Notes under the pieces: generated by a model
Told to the model about the DNA's origin: nothing
Database searches by the model: none
Seen by the model: only the letters and a program-made list of their open reading frames with translations
NCBI GenBank assembly: GCA_900546105.1
Contig: URBP01000063.1
Coordinates: 1 to 12,710, forward strand
Source: an uncultured Collinsella sp.
GTDB lineage: Bacteria; Actinomycetota; Coriobacteriia; Coriobacteriales; Coriobacteriaceae
Length of the DNA: 12,710 nt
Direction of reading: 5' to 3'
Part shown: positions 7,200 through 12,710 of the stretch, piece after piece
How positions within the stretch are numbered: the first letter of the stretch is position 1
Layout of the letters: each line of letters opens with the position of its first letter
Program-made: the position numbers and the translations under genes

Positions 7200-7227
7200 G
7201 TTACGCGGGTTGGTAAACCCGCGTAAC
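7200..7227 (-). terminator. 12-bp hairpin directly after dapH
   Basis: GTTACGCGGGTT (7200-7211) pairs perfectly with AACCCGCGTAAC (7216-7227) around a four-base loop. It begins one base after the dapH stop codon. On the minus strand no T-run follows, so it may protect the 3' end or help termination together with the larger hairpin at 7088-7187 rather than act alone. Confidence 0.5.
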
Positions 7228-7228
7228 C

Positions 7229-7948
7229 CTACAGTTGACGTAAACCCTCTTCCAGACCGGTCTTGCTGTCGGTCTTCTCGTCGCGCATCTTGATGACGCG
7301 GGCGGGGACACCGGCCACGACGGCGCCGGCGGGGACGTCCTCGACGCACACGGCGCCGGCGGCGACAACAGCGCCCTTGCCCACGCGCACGCCTTCCAGG
7401 ACCACGGCGTTTGCGCCGATCATGACATCGTCCTCGATGATGACGGGCGTGGCGCTGGCGGGCTCCACAACGCCTGCCAGCACGGTACCGGCGCCGATAT
7501 GGCAGTTCTTGCCCACGGTGGCGCGGCCGCCCAGCACGGCGCCCATATCGATCATGGAACCCTCGCCGATAACGGAGCCGATGTTGATGATGGCACCCAT
7601 CATGATGACGGCACGGTCGCCGATCTCGACGCGGTCGCGGATGATCGCGCCCGGCTCGATGCGGGCGTTGATGCCCTTAAGGTCGAGCATGGGCACGGCG
7701 GAGTTGCGGCAGTCGTTCTCTACGTCGTAGTAGTCGATAGAGTCGGCGTTGGCGTCGAGGATTGCCCTGAGCTCATCCCAGTCGCCAAAGACGGTCTTGC
7801 CGCGCCGCCCGCCGAAGACATGCGCGTCGCCCCAGGCAACCTTCATGCCGGGCTTCTCGCGCACGTACAGCTTGACGGGCGTCTTTTTGGGCGCGGTGGC
7901 GATGTAGTTGATAATCTCCTGTGCGTCCATCTCGGCTGCGTTGCTCAT
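7229..7948 (-). CDS. dapH: Tetrahydrodipicolinate N-acetyltransferase
   Basis: This enzyme transfers acetyl from acetyl-CoA to tetrahydrodipicolinate, giving N-acetyl-2-amino-6-oxopimelate in the acetylase branch of DAP/lysine synthesis. The 239-residue protein has an N-terminal helical domain (EIINYIATAPKKTPVKLYV) and then a left-handed beta-helix of hexapeptide repeats (about 90-215) with NIGSVIGEGSMIDMG and VGKNCHIGAGTVLAGV. It resembles Bacillus DapH closely from memory, including ENDxRNSAxPxLD and the ending LRQL. That points to acetyl rather than succinyl transfer (DapD). The ATG follows AAGGAG at nine bases. It is the last gene of the operon, 39 nt after dapB. Confidence 0.95.
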   Translation of the reverse strand: MSNAAEMDAQEIINYIATAPKKTPVKLYVREKPGMKVAWGDAHVFGGRRGKTVFGDWDELRAILDANADSIDYYDVENDCRNSAVPMLDLKGINARIEPGAIIRDRVEIGDRAVIMMGAIINIGSVIGEGSMIDMGAVLGGRATVGKNCHIGAGTVLAGVVEPASATPVIIEDDVMIGANAVVLEGVRVGKGAVVAAGAVCVEDVPAGAVVAGVPARVIKMRDEKTDSKTGLEEGLRQL

Positions 7949-7987
7949 ATGCTGTCTCTCCTTTGAGGGGGTATGGTTGATAACTAG

Positions 7988-8728
7988 TTAGGCGAACATG
8001 ACCTGGTCGAAGGTGTAGAAGCCGGGTTCGCGGGTGATGAGCTTCTGCGCGGCTGCCAAGGCACCGTTGACGAAGATCTGACGGCTCGTGGCGCGGTGGG
8101 TGAGCGTGACCTCCTCGTCCTGGCCAAAGAAACTCACCTCGTGCACGCCGGCGACGGTGCCGCCGCGCAGCGAGTGCATGCCGATCTCCTTGGGGTCACG
8201 CGCGCCGCACATGCCCTCGCGGCCATAGACGGGGTGGTAGCCTGCCTCGGGCTCGGCCTCGACTACGGCGTCGAGCAGCAGCTTTGCGGTGCCGCTGGGG
8301 GCGTCGACCTTTTGGTTGTGGTGAGTCTCGACAATCTCGCAGTCAAAGCCGGGCAGCTCACGCGTGGCCTGGGCCACTAGATGACGCAGGGCTGCGATGC
8401 CGATGGAGTAATTGCCGGAGTGCATGACGCGGGCGTTCTGGCCCAGCTCACGCAGGCGGTCCATCTGCTCGGGAGTGTAGCCTGTGGTGCCCGAGACCAA
8501 CGCCGCGCCCGTGCGCTCGACATAGGCGACGACGGCGTCAAAGGTCACGACGTTCGAGAAGTCGATAATCACATCGGCAGCCGGTGCGTTCTCGAGCTCG
8601 CCCAAATCGAAGCTAATCTGGGCCACAATGTCGAAAACGGGCTGTCCGGCGGTATCGACAATACCCTCGGCGGTAGTGCGGATGAGCGAGCCCATGCGGC
8701 CCGTTCCCATAATGACGGTCTTAATCAA
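7988..8728 (-). CDS. dapB: 4-hydroxy-tetrahydrodipicolinate reductase
   Basis: This enzyme reduces 4-hydroxy-tetrahydrodipicolinate with NAD(P)H to tetrahydrodipicolinate, the substrate of DapH. The 246 residues show the dinucleotide motif GTGRMG (8-13), SGTTG (79-83) and the catalytic signature ETHHNQKVDAPSGTA, with H136 and H137 and K140 in the active site. The start is a TTG at 8728, which lies inside the end of dapA and overlaps it by eight bases. It is supported by AAGGGAG nine bases upstream (8738-8744). The next ATG would remove the first beta-strand of the Rossmann fold. The overlap suggests translational coupling to dapA. Confidence 0.95.
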   Translation of the reverse strand: MIKTVIMGTGRMGSLIRTTAEGIVDTAGQPVFDIVAQISFDLGELENAPAADVIIDFSNVVTFDAVVAYVERTGAALVSGTTGYTPEQMDRLRELGQNARVMHSGNYSIGIAALRHLVAQATRELPGFDCEIVETHHNQKVDAPSGTAKLLLDAVVEAEPEAGYHPVYGREGMCGARDPKEIGMHSLRGGTVAGVHEVSFFGQDEEVTLTHRATSRQIFVNGALAAAQKLITREPGFYTFDQVMFA

Positions 8729-9611
8729 GCAGACCAGCTCCCTTCAGAGCATCGGTAAGTGCGGCTTGCGTGTCGTCTGCCATGGGGCACAGCGGCATGC
8801 GGTAGTTTGCCTCGATCATACCCATCTGAGCGAGCGCTTCCTTGACGGGGATGGGGTTGACCTCGCTAAAGAGGGCGTTGATGAACGGCTGACCGGCAAT
8901 CTGGATATCGCGGGCGCGCTCCACGTCACCGTCCAGATAGGCGCGGCACATGTCGTGCACGAGCTGCGGCTGAACATCGGCCCACACGCTGATGGTGCCC
9001 GAGGCACCCAGGCTCATGAGCGGCACGGTGAGGGCGTCCTCGCCCGAGTACATTCGGAAGTCGTCGGACAGCAGGTGGGCGATCTTGGCCGCGTAGGCGA
9101 CGTTGCCCGAGGCTTCTTTAATACCCATGATGTTAGGGTGCGCGGCCAAGCGTTCTACGTTGCGCTCGCTGATGCCGCAGCCGCAGCGGCCGGGAATGTT
9201 GTACAGGATGCAGGGGATATCTACGGCATCGGCAACGGTCTTAAAGTGCTGATAGATGCCCTCTTCGTTGGACTTGTTGTAGTAGGGGGTAATGAGCAGC
9301 AGGCCGTCGGCGCCCAGGCCCTGATAGGTGAGCGACTTGGTGAGCATAGTCTGCGTGGAGTTGGAGCCCGATCCGGCGATGACGGGGACGCGTCCTGCAA
9401 CATGCTTGACCACCGCGGCGACAACGGAGTTGTCCTCGTCATCGGTCATCGTGGCGCTCTCGCCGGTGGTGCCCAGGGTGAGGATGGCGTCGGTGCCGTT
9501 TTGCAGGTGGAAATCGATAAGGCGCTCGAGTGCGTCAAAGTCGACGCTGCCGTCCTTTTTAAACGGCGTAACAAGGGCGACGATTGAGCCCTCGAGGTTG
9601 CGGATGTCCAT
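8721..9611 (-). other. dapA: DapA portion of the fused frame, possibly also made as free DapA
   Basis: Starting at the internal ATG (9611) this stretch encodes 296 residues, the normal length of 4-hydroxy-tetrahydrodipicolinate synthase, and the protein begins MDIRNLEGSIVALVTPF exactly as family members do. In this numbering the key residues are T48/T49, Y137 and K165. DapA normally works as a tetramer and is often feedback-inhibited by lysine. Whether it is translated alone, only as the LysA fusion, or both cannot be settled from sequence. Confidence 0.75.
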
Positions 9612-11030
9612 GTTCTTCTCCTTCGCTTCCGCGATCTGGATGCGTTTGTTCCATTGGGCGGCGACTGCCAGGCGCTCGTCCTGGGCGCGACGGCGGGCGC
9701 TTTCGGCGCGCGACTTGGCCAGCAGCTCACGACCGCACGGCAGCACGTCGAGCGTGGCAAAGTAATCACCCGGGCGCTCGGCGCGGCGGATAAGGTCGGC
9801 CGAGCCGTCGGGGCGCAGCAGCACCTCGGCGGAGCGCAGACGGCCGTTGTAGTTGTAGCCCATGGAGTAGCCATGCGCGCCGGTATCGTGAATCACGAGC
9901 ACATCACCCATGTCGATATGCGGCAGCTCGCGATCGATGGCGAACTTGTCGTTGTTCTCGCATAGGTTGCCCGTGATGTCATAGGTGTTCGTGACGGGCG
10001 CTGTGGCCTTGTCGGCGCCGCCCGGCTGACCCATCACCGTGATGTGGTGGTAAGCGCCATACATGGCGGGACGAATGAGGTCGACGGCACTGGCGTCCAC
10101 GCCGATATAGTCCTTGTAGATTTGCTTCTCGTGGATAGCCTTGGTGACCAGGCAGCCGTAGGGGCCCATCATAAAGCGGCCCATCTCGGTGCAGATGGCC
10201 ACATCGTCCATGCCGGCGGGAACCAGGATCTCGTCGTATGCCGCGTGTACTCCCTCGCCGATGGCGCGAATGTCGTTGGCCTGCTGCTCGGGCAGGTAGG
10301 GGATGCCGACGCCGCCGGACAGATTGATGAAGGCGACGTGTGCGCCGGTCTCGCGCTCCAGGCGTACGGCAAGCTCAAAGAGGATGCGCGCGAGCTTGGG
10401 GTAGTAGTCGTTGGTGACAGTGTTGCTGGCAAGGAATGCGTGGATGCCAAAGTCCTCGGCACCCTTGGCCTTGAGCATGCGGAAGGCCTCGAAGAGTTGC
10501 TCGGTGGTCATACCGTATTTGGAGTCGCCGGGGTTATCCATGATGCCATTGGAGAGCTGGAACAGGCCACCCGGATTAAAGCGGCAGCTGACCGTCTTGG
10601 GGATTGACCCCGCAACGCGCTCAAAGAACTCAACGTGGCTGATGTCATCAAAGTTGACGATGGCTCCCAGCTTGTCGGCGAGCTCAAAGTCGGCAGCCGG
10701 CGTGTCGTTGGACGAGAACATGATGTCGTGTCCCGTGATACCCAGTGAGCGGGCGATCATGAGCTCGGTATAGCTCGAGCAATCGCAGCCGCAGCCGTAT
10801 TCGTTGAGAATGGAGATGAGCGCCGGGTTGGGGTTGGCCTTGACGGCAAAGTATTCCTTAAAGCCCGGGTTCCATGCAAAGGCGTCGCGCACTTCTTGCA
10901 TGTTGCGGCGGATGCCCGCCTCGTCGTATAGATGAAACGGCGTGGGGAACTGCTCGACGATATGCTCGAGCGTCTCCTTGTCCACAAACGGCTGCTTGGC
11001 CGTATATGCCTCGTTGGGAGTCAATGACAT
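8721..11030 (-). CDS. lysA-dapA: Fused diaminopimelate decarboxylase - dihydrodipicolinate synthase (LysA-DapA)
   Basis: One uninterrupted frame of 769 residues holds two enzymes. Residues 1-428 are LysA, which decarboxylates meso-DAP to lysine: the PLP lysine is K64 (YFAVKANPNP), followed by NLSGGVGIPY (236-245), C357 in LCENNDKFAIDREL, and HGYSMGYNYNGRLRSAEVLL near 386-405. Residues 429-473 form a charged Ala/Arg/Glu-rich, probably helical linker. Residues 474-769 are a full DapA, which condenses pyruvate and aspartate semialdehyde, with GTTGES (521-526), the catalytic Tyr in ILYNIP (Y610) and the Schiff-base lysine in GIKEASGN (K638). LysA shows variants of usual motifs (HAFLASN for HxGSQ, CTEMGR for EPGR) also known in some anaerobe LysA proteins. 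The ATG has GAGG ten bases upstream. A lysine riboswitch precedes it. Two separate proteins remain possible through internal initiation at 9611. Confidence 0.9.
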   Translation of the reverse strand: MSLTPNEAYTAKQPFVDKETLEHIVEQFPTPFHLYDEAGIRRNMQEVRDAFAWNPGFKEYFAVKANPNPALISILNEYGCGCDCSSYTELMIARSLGITGHDIMFSSNDTPAADFELADKLGAIVNFDDISHVEFFERVAGSIPKTVSCRFNPGGLFQLSNGIMDNPGDSKYGMTTEQLFEAFRMLKAKGAEDFGIHAFLASNTVTNDYYPKLARILFELAVRLERETGAHVAFINLSGGVGIPYLPEQQANDIRAIGEGVHAAYDEILVPAGMDDVAICTEMGRFMMGPYGCLVTKAIHEKQIYKDYIGVDASAVDLIRPAMYGAYHHITVMGQPGGADKATAPVTNTYDITGNLCENNDKFAIDRELPHIDMGDVLVIHDTGAHGYSMGYNYNGRLRSAEVLLRPDGSADLIRRAERPGDYFATLDVLPCGRELLAKSRAESARRRAQDERLAVAAQWNKRIQIAEAKEKNMDIRNLEGSIVALVTPFKKDGSVDFDALERLIDFHLQNGTDAILTLGTTGESATMTDDEDNSVVAAVVKHVAGRVPVIAGSGSNSTQTMLTKSLTYQGLGADGLLLITPYYNKSNEEGIYQHFKTVADAVDIPCILYNIPGRCGCGISERNVERLAAHPNIMGIKEASGNVAYAAKIAHLLSDDFRMYSGEDALTVPLMSLGASGTISVWADVQPQLVHDMCRAYLDGDVERARDIQIAGQPFINALFSEVNPIPVKEALAQMGMIEANYRMPLCPMADDTQAALTDALKGAGLLD
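9612..9623 (-). promoter_or_regulatory. Internal Shine-Dalgarno before the DapA start
   Basis: On the minus strand AAGGAG (9623-9618) lies six bases before the ATG at 9611, an ideal spacing and stronger than the lysA site itself. The same bases encode Lys-Glu-Lys of the linker. It either is a working ribosome-binding site or a remnant from when lysA and dapA were separate genes. Confidence 0.65.
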
Positions 11031-11040
11031 GTCCCGTAAA

Positions 11041-11108
11041 CCTCGCTATCCAGACGGCGCTACCTGCGCATCGAATCCGCATAGCGTGGACCCAATGTCC
11101 GGATAGCG
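11041..11108 (-). promoter_or_regulatory. Expression-platform hairpin next to the lysA RBS
   Basis: On the minus strand CGCTATCCGGAC (11108-11097) pairs with GTCTGGATAGCG (11055-11044), 12 bp with one G-U pair. Inside, CGCTA-TGCG pairs with CGCA-TAGCG around a bulged GG. The outer stem runs into the first base of GAGG (11044-11041), the ribosome-binding site of lysA. CTATC within it could instead pair with GATAG, the 5' strand of riboswitch helix P1 (11258-11254). The layout suggests control of translation rather than termination, since no T-run follows. The switching model is inference. Confidence 0.55.
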
Positions 11109-11114
11109 CTCCCG

Positions 11115-11262
11115 CATTGCTGCAGACAGTCCTGCGGGTGTTTCCCGCAGGCCCACCAGGTTGTTCGTGCCCGAAAAACCCAGTTCGGCGGGTTTCGCCT
11201 CCCCGCGGGGTCAAAGCCTGCCGGCTCGCCCGCGGCTCTTCGTGCCCGCGCCTCTATCAAGT
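11115..11262 (-). promoter_or_regulatory. Lysine riboswitch (L-box)
   Basis: The untranslated leader of lysA-dapA-dapB-dapH matches the lysine riboswitch core on the minus strand. Helix P1 is GATAG (11258-11254) with CTGTC (11129-11125), followed by the conserved AGAGGCGCG. P2 pairs CGCGGG with CCCGCG. P3 reads GGGGAGGCGAAACCCGCCGAA, the counterpart of the usual GGGGAGnnnnCGCCGAAG. P4 is GGTT..TTCG/CGAA..AACC followed by the conserved CTGG. P5 is the perfect 8-bp CCTGCGGG/CCCGCAGG (11151-11131), leading into ACTGTC. Binding of lysine is expected to lower expression of the operon. I recognised it by eye against remembered lysC leaders; a covariance-model hit would confirm it. Confidence 0.85.
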
Positions 11263-11269
11263 GGTAACG

Positions 11270-11298
11270 ACCCTACCACGTTGCACTTTACCAAACAA
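11270..11298 (-). promoter_or_regulatory. Candidate promoter of the lysA operon
   Basis: On the minus strand TTGTTT (11298-11293) and TAGGGT (11275-11270) are 17 bp apart. A start about seven bases downstream would fall near 11263, just before helix P1 of the riboswitch, which fits. The -10 box is a weak match, so this is a plausible but unproven site. Confidence 0.4.
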
Positions 11299-11315
11299 GA
11301 GTATTCGTATATAAC
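11287..11315 (+). promoter_or_regulatory. Candidate promoter of the M20 peptidase gene
   Basis: TTTACC (11287-11292) and TATAAC (11310-11315) are spaced by 17 bp, matching the sigma-A consensus at four and five of six positions. The predicted start near 11322 gives a leader of about 87 nt. It overlaps the candidate divergent lysA promoter, whose -35 lies within its spacer. Confidence 0.5.
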
Positions 11316-11408
11316 GTTTAAAAAATGCAGCATCATGCTAGAAACAAGGGTGCCACAATCCTGCGTCACAATAGGTGTCAACCGAGTCGTCCCATGAAAG
11401 GAATCCCT

Positions 11409-12596
11409 ATGACCGAGCTCCAAGAACTCCGTCGTTATCGTCGCGACTTGCACCGCATTCCGGAGCTCGACTTCGATCTTCCGCAAACCATCGCCTATAT
11501 CGAGGGCGTGCTCGCTCCGCTCGCCTGCGAGGTGACCCATCCGTGTCCCAGCTGCGTCTGCGCTTTCTTCGATGCCGGTACGGGCGCCGCGCATGCCACG
11601 GCGATTCGCGCCGACATGGACGCCCTGCCCATCGCGGAGGCATCGGGCGCGGCCTTTGCCTCGACGCATCCCGGTAAGATGCATGCGTGCGGTCACGACG
11701 GTCACATGGCCATGGCTCTCGCGGTGGCAACCTTTGTCGACCGTACGATCCGTGAGCGGCCGGGCGCCATTAAGCGCAATGTGCTCTTTGTGTTTCAGCC
11801 GGCCGAGGAAACGACCGGTGGTGCCAAGACGGTGTGCGAGAGCGGCGTGTTCGAGCGTTACGGGGCGGATCGCATCTTCGGCTTCCACGTGTGGCCCGAT
11901 CTGCCCGCCGGCACGTTGGCGAGCTGCTCCGGTCCGCTGCTGGCGCGCTCAAGCGAGACACACATTCATATTCACGGGACGAGCATCCATATCGCTAAGA
12001 CCTATGGCGTTCCGGTCGAGGAGTCGCACGATACGGCGCTGGCGGCTGCCAAGTTCTTGGTTGCCGAGCGCGAACTGATGGATGAGCTGGGTGCCGATGA
12101 GCCCTGCATTGGCAAGTTCGGCCTGCTGCAGGCAGGCACCGTCTGCAATGCGGTGGCGGGGGAGGCCCATGTTGCCGGCAGCCTACGTGTGTTTACGGAC
12201 GACATGTTCGACCGCGCGCGCGAGGGCGTGCGCCGCGTGCTTGACGAGGCGTGCACCGCAACGGGCTGTACATATGACCTCGATTTTGCCGAGGGCTATC
12301 CGCCAGTCGATAACGACCCCGAGCTGTTCGCCCACATTGCGCCTGCCTTGTCCGAGCTGCAACTTGTGGACGAGCCGCTGCTAATTGCCGAGGACTTTGC
12401 TTTCTATCAGCGCCATCTGCCGGGCGTGTTCTTCTTGCTGGGCACGGGCGTGCCAGAGGGACAAGAAAACCCGAGCGATTCGGATGACTGCCCCGCCTAT
12501 GCCACGAGCGCTCTGCATACCGATACCATGCTCTTCGACGAGGAAATCCTACTCAAAGGCCTCGATGTCTACAAACGATTGCTTTTGCTTGACTAA
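11409..12596 (+). CDS. dapL: M20 family amidohydrolase, probable N-acetyl-diaminopimelate deacetylase
   Basis: This 395-residue M20/peptidase-family zinc hydrolase probably removes acetate from N-acetyl-LL-DAP, giving LL-DAP in the acetylase pathway. Metal-site and catalytic residues are visible: D69 in IRADMDALP, C94 and H96 in HACGHDGHM, E133/E134 in QPAEETTGGAK, H160 in FGFHVWP, and a late histidine in SALHTDT near 369. The central part (about 175-290) is the dimerisation domain with GTSIHIAK. The assignment to dapL rests on context, as it is divergent from the lysA-dapA-dapB-dapH operon. Related aminoacylase- or hippurate-type amidohydrolases look similar. The ATG at 11409 is chosen because AAAGGA precedes it; the frame also opens at 11325 and 11394, but these lack such a site. 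Confidence 0.8.
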   Translation: MTELQELRRYRRDLHRIPELDFDLPQTIAYIEGVLAPLACEVTHPCPSCVCAFFDAGTGAAHATAIRADMDALPIAEASGAAFASTHPGKMHACGHDGHMAMALAVATFVDRTIRERPGAIKRNVLFVFQPAEETTGGAKTVCESGVFERYGADRIFGFHVWPDLPAGTLASCSGPLLARSSETHIHIHGTSIHIAKTYGVPVEESHDTALAAAKFLVAERELMDELGADEPCIGKFGLLQAGTVCNAVAGEAHVAGSLRVFTDDMFDRAREGVRRVLDEACTATGCTYDLDFAEGYPPVDNDPELFAHIAPALSELQLVDEPLLIAEDFAFYQRHLPGVFFLLGTGVPEGQENPSDSDDCPAYATSALHTDTMLFDEEILLKGLDVYKRLLLLD

Positions 12597-12710
12597 GGCG
12601 TGAAGGACTATTTGTTCTAGAAAATACGAACAAACGTACGATATAATAGAGATGTAAGGGTTGATTTTCAATCTCAACGCAACAGCCTGAACGGGTCCCG
12701 CTTTTCCGCA
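12597..12710 (+). other. Region downstream of dapL, upstream of an off-window gene
   Basis: No terminator hairpin with a T-run is seen after the dapL stop. The stretch holds a promoter with an SOS-like operator, listed separately. After it, no start codon with a ribosome-binding site is recognisable before the edge, so the promoted gene begins outside the window. Confidence 0.5.
12627..12647 (+). promoter_or_regulatory. Promoter with LexA (SOS) box-like operator
   Basis: CGAACAAACGTACG (12627-12640) differs by one base from the Gram-positive SOS palindrome CGAAC-N4-GTTCG. A perfect TATAAT follows at 12642-12647, one base later, so a repressor bound there would block the promoter. TTTGTTC (12611-12617) and GAACAAA (12628-12634) also form a 7-bp inverted repeat overlapping it. 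The target gene lies beyond the right edge. Confidence 0.55.

Noticed and set aside
8628..9587. A 319-codon plus-strand open frame opposite dapA, with smaller ones opposite lysA and dapH.
   Set aside because: The composition is Val/Gly/Ala/His-rich, with no motif and no matching ribosome-binding site, and it lies across genes with firm identity.
11115..11262. A T-box leader upstream of lysA.
   Set aside because: The T-box signature (TGGNACCGCG) and specifier stem are absent, whereas the lysine riboswitch core fits along its length.
11325..11408. An upstream ATG extending the M20 hydrolase by 28 residues.
   Set aside because: There is no ribosome-binding site, the residues are not family-like, and the ATG at 11409 has AAAGGA at a good distance.
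1..12710. CRISPR array, tRNA or rRNA genes, transposase or phage genes.
   Set aside because: No regularly spaced repeats, no cloverleaf with a TTCRANY arm, and no matching protein motifs were seen on either strand.

Overview
The window looks like a chromosomal segment of a GC-rich Gram-positive anaerobe of the Coriobacteriia, most likely Collinsella or a close relative. This is inferred from three things: the GC-rich codon use, an acetylase-type diaminopimelate (DAP) pathway of the kind usual in Firmicutes, and L-lactate dehydrogenase plus glutamine-dependent NAD synthetase of a gut-anaerobe type. I could not search a database, so the genus is a judgement. No rRNA, tRNA, CRISPR array, phage gene or transposase gene is visible.

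Left part (1-4644), all on the plus strand. A 141-bp upstream region carries a ribosome-binding-like sequence facing off the left edge. It is followed by nadE (glutamine-hydrolysing NAD synthetase), a strong intrinsic terminator only 18 nt before a class I aminotransferase, and then ldh with a 200-nt leader and its own terminator. The aminotransferase may be the one used in the acetylase DAP pathway.

Middle part (4643-7227). A DUF2974/Mbeg1-like alpha/beta-hydrolase gene sits between two copies of a 32-bp hairpin-forming direct repeat. A 37-kDa nucleoid-associated protein (NdpA/YejK family) gene with a strong terminator follows. The convergent junction with the lysine operon holds a 100-bp almost fully self-complementary element flanked by a 5-bp direct repeat, and a separate 12-bp hairpin.

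Right part (7229-12596). A lysine/meso-DAP operon runs on the minus strand in the order lysA-dapA, dapB, dapH. lysA and dapA form one uninterrupted 769-codon frame, so the last and the first dedicated enzymes of the branch appear to be fused, although a good internal Shine-Dalgarno could also give free DapA. The 380-nt region upstream of lysA holds a recognisable lysine riboswitch (L-box) with all five helices, followed by a long hairpin that abuts the lysA ribosome-binding site. Divergently, an M20 amidohydrolase, probably the N-acetyl-DAP deacetylase dapL, starts from a back-to-back promoter region. The window therefore carries DapA, DapB, DapH, probable DapL, LysA and perhaps the aminotransferase. 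lysC, asd and dapF are not here.

The right edge (12597-12710) has a near-consensus Gram-positive SOS (LexA) box directly before a perfect TATAAT, promoting a gene beyond the window. The observations most worth following are the LysA-DapA fusion under an L-box, the 100-bp hairpin element, and the repeat pair bracketing the DUF2974 gene.
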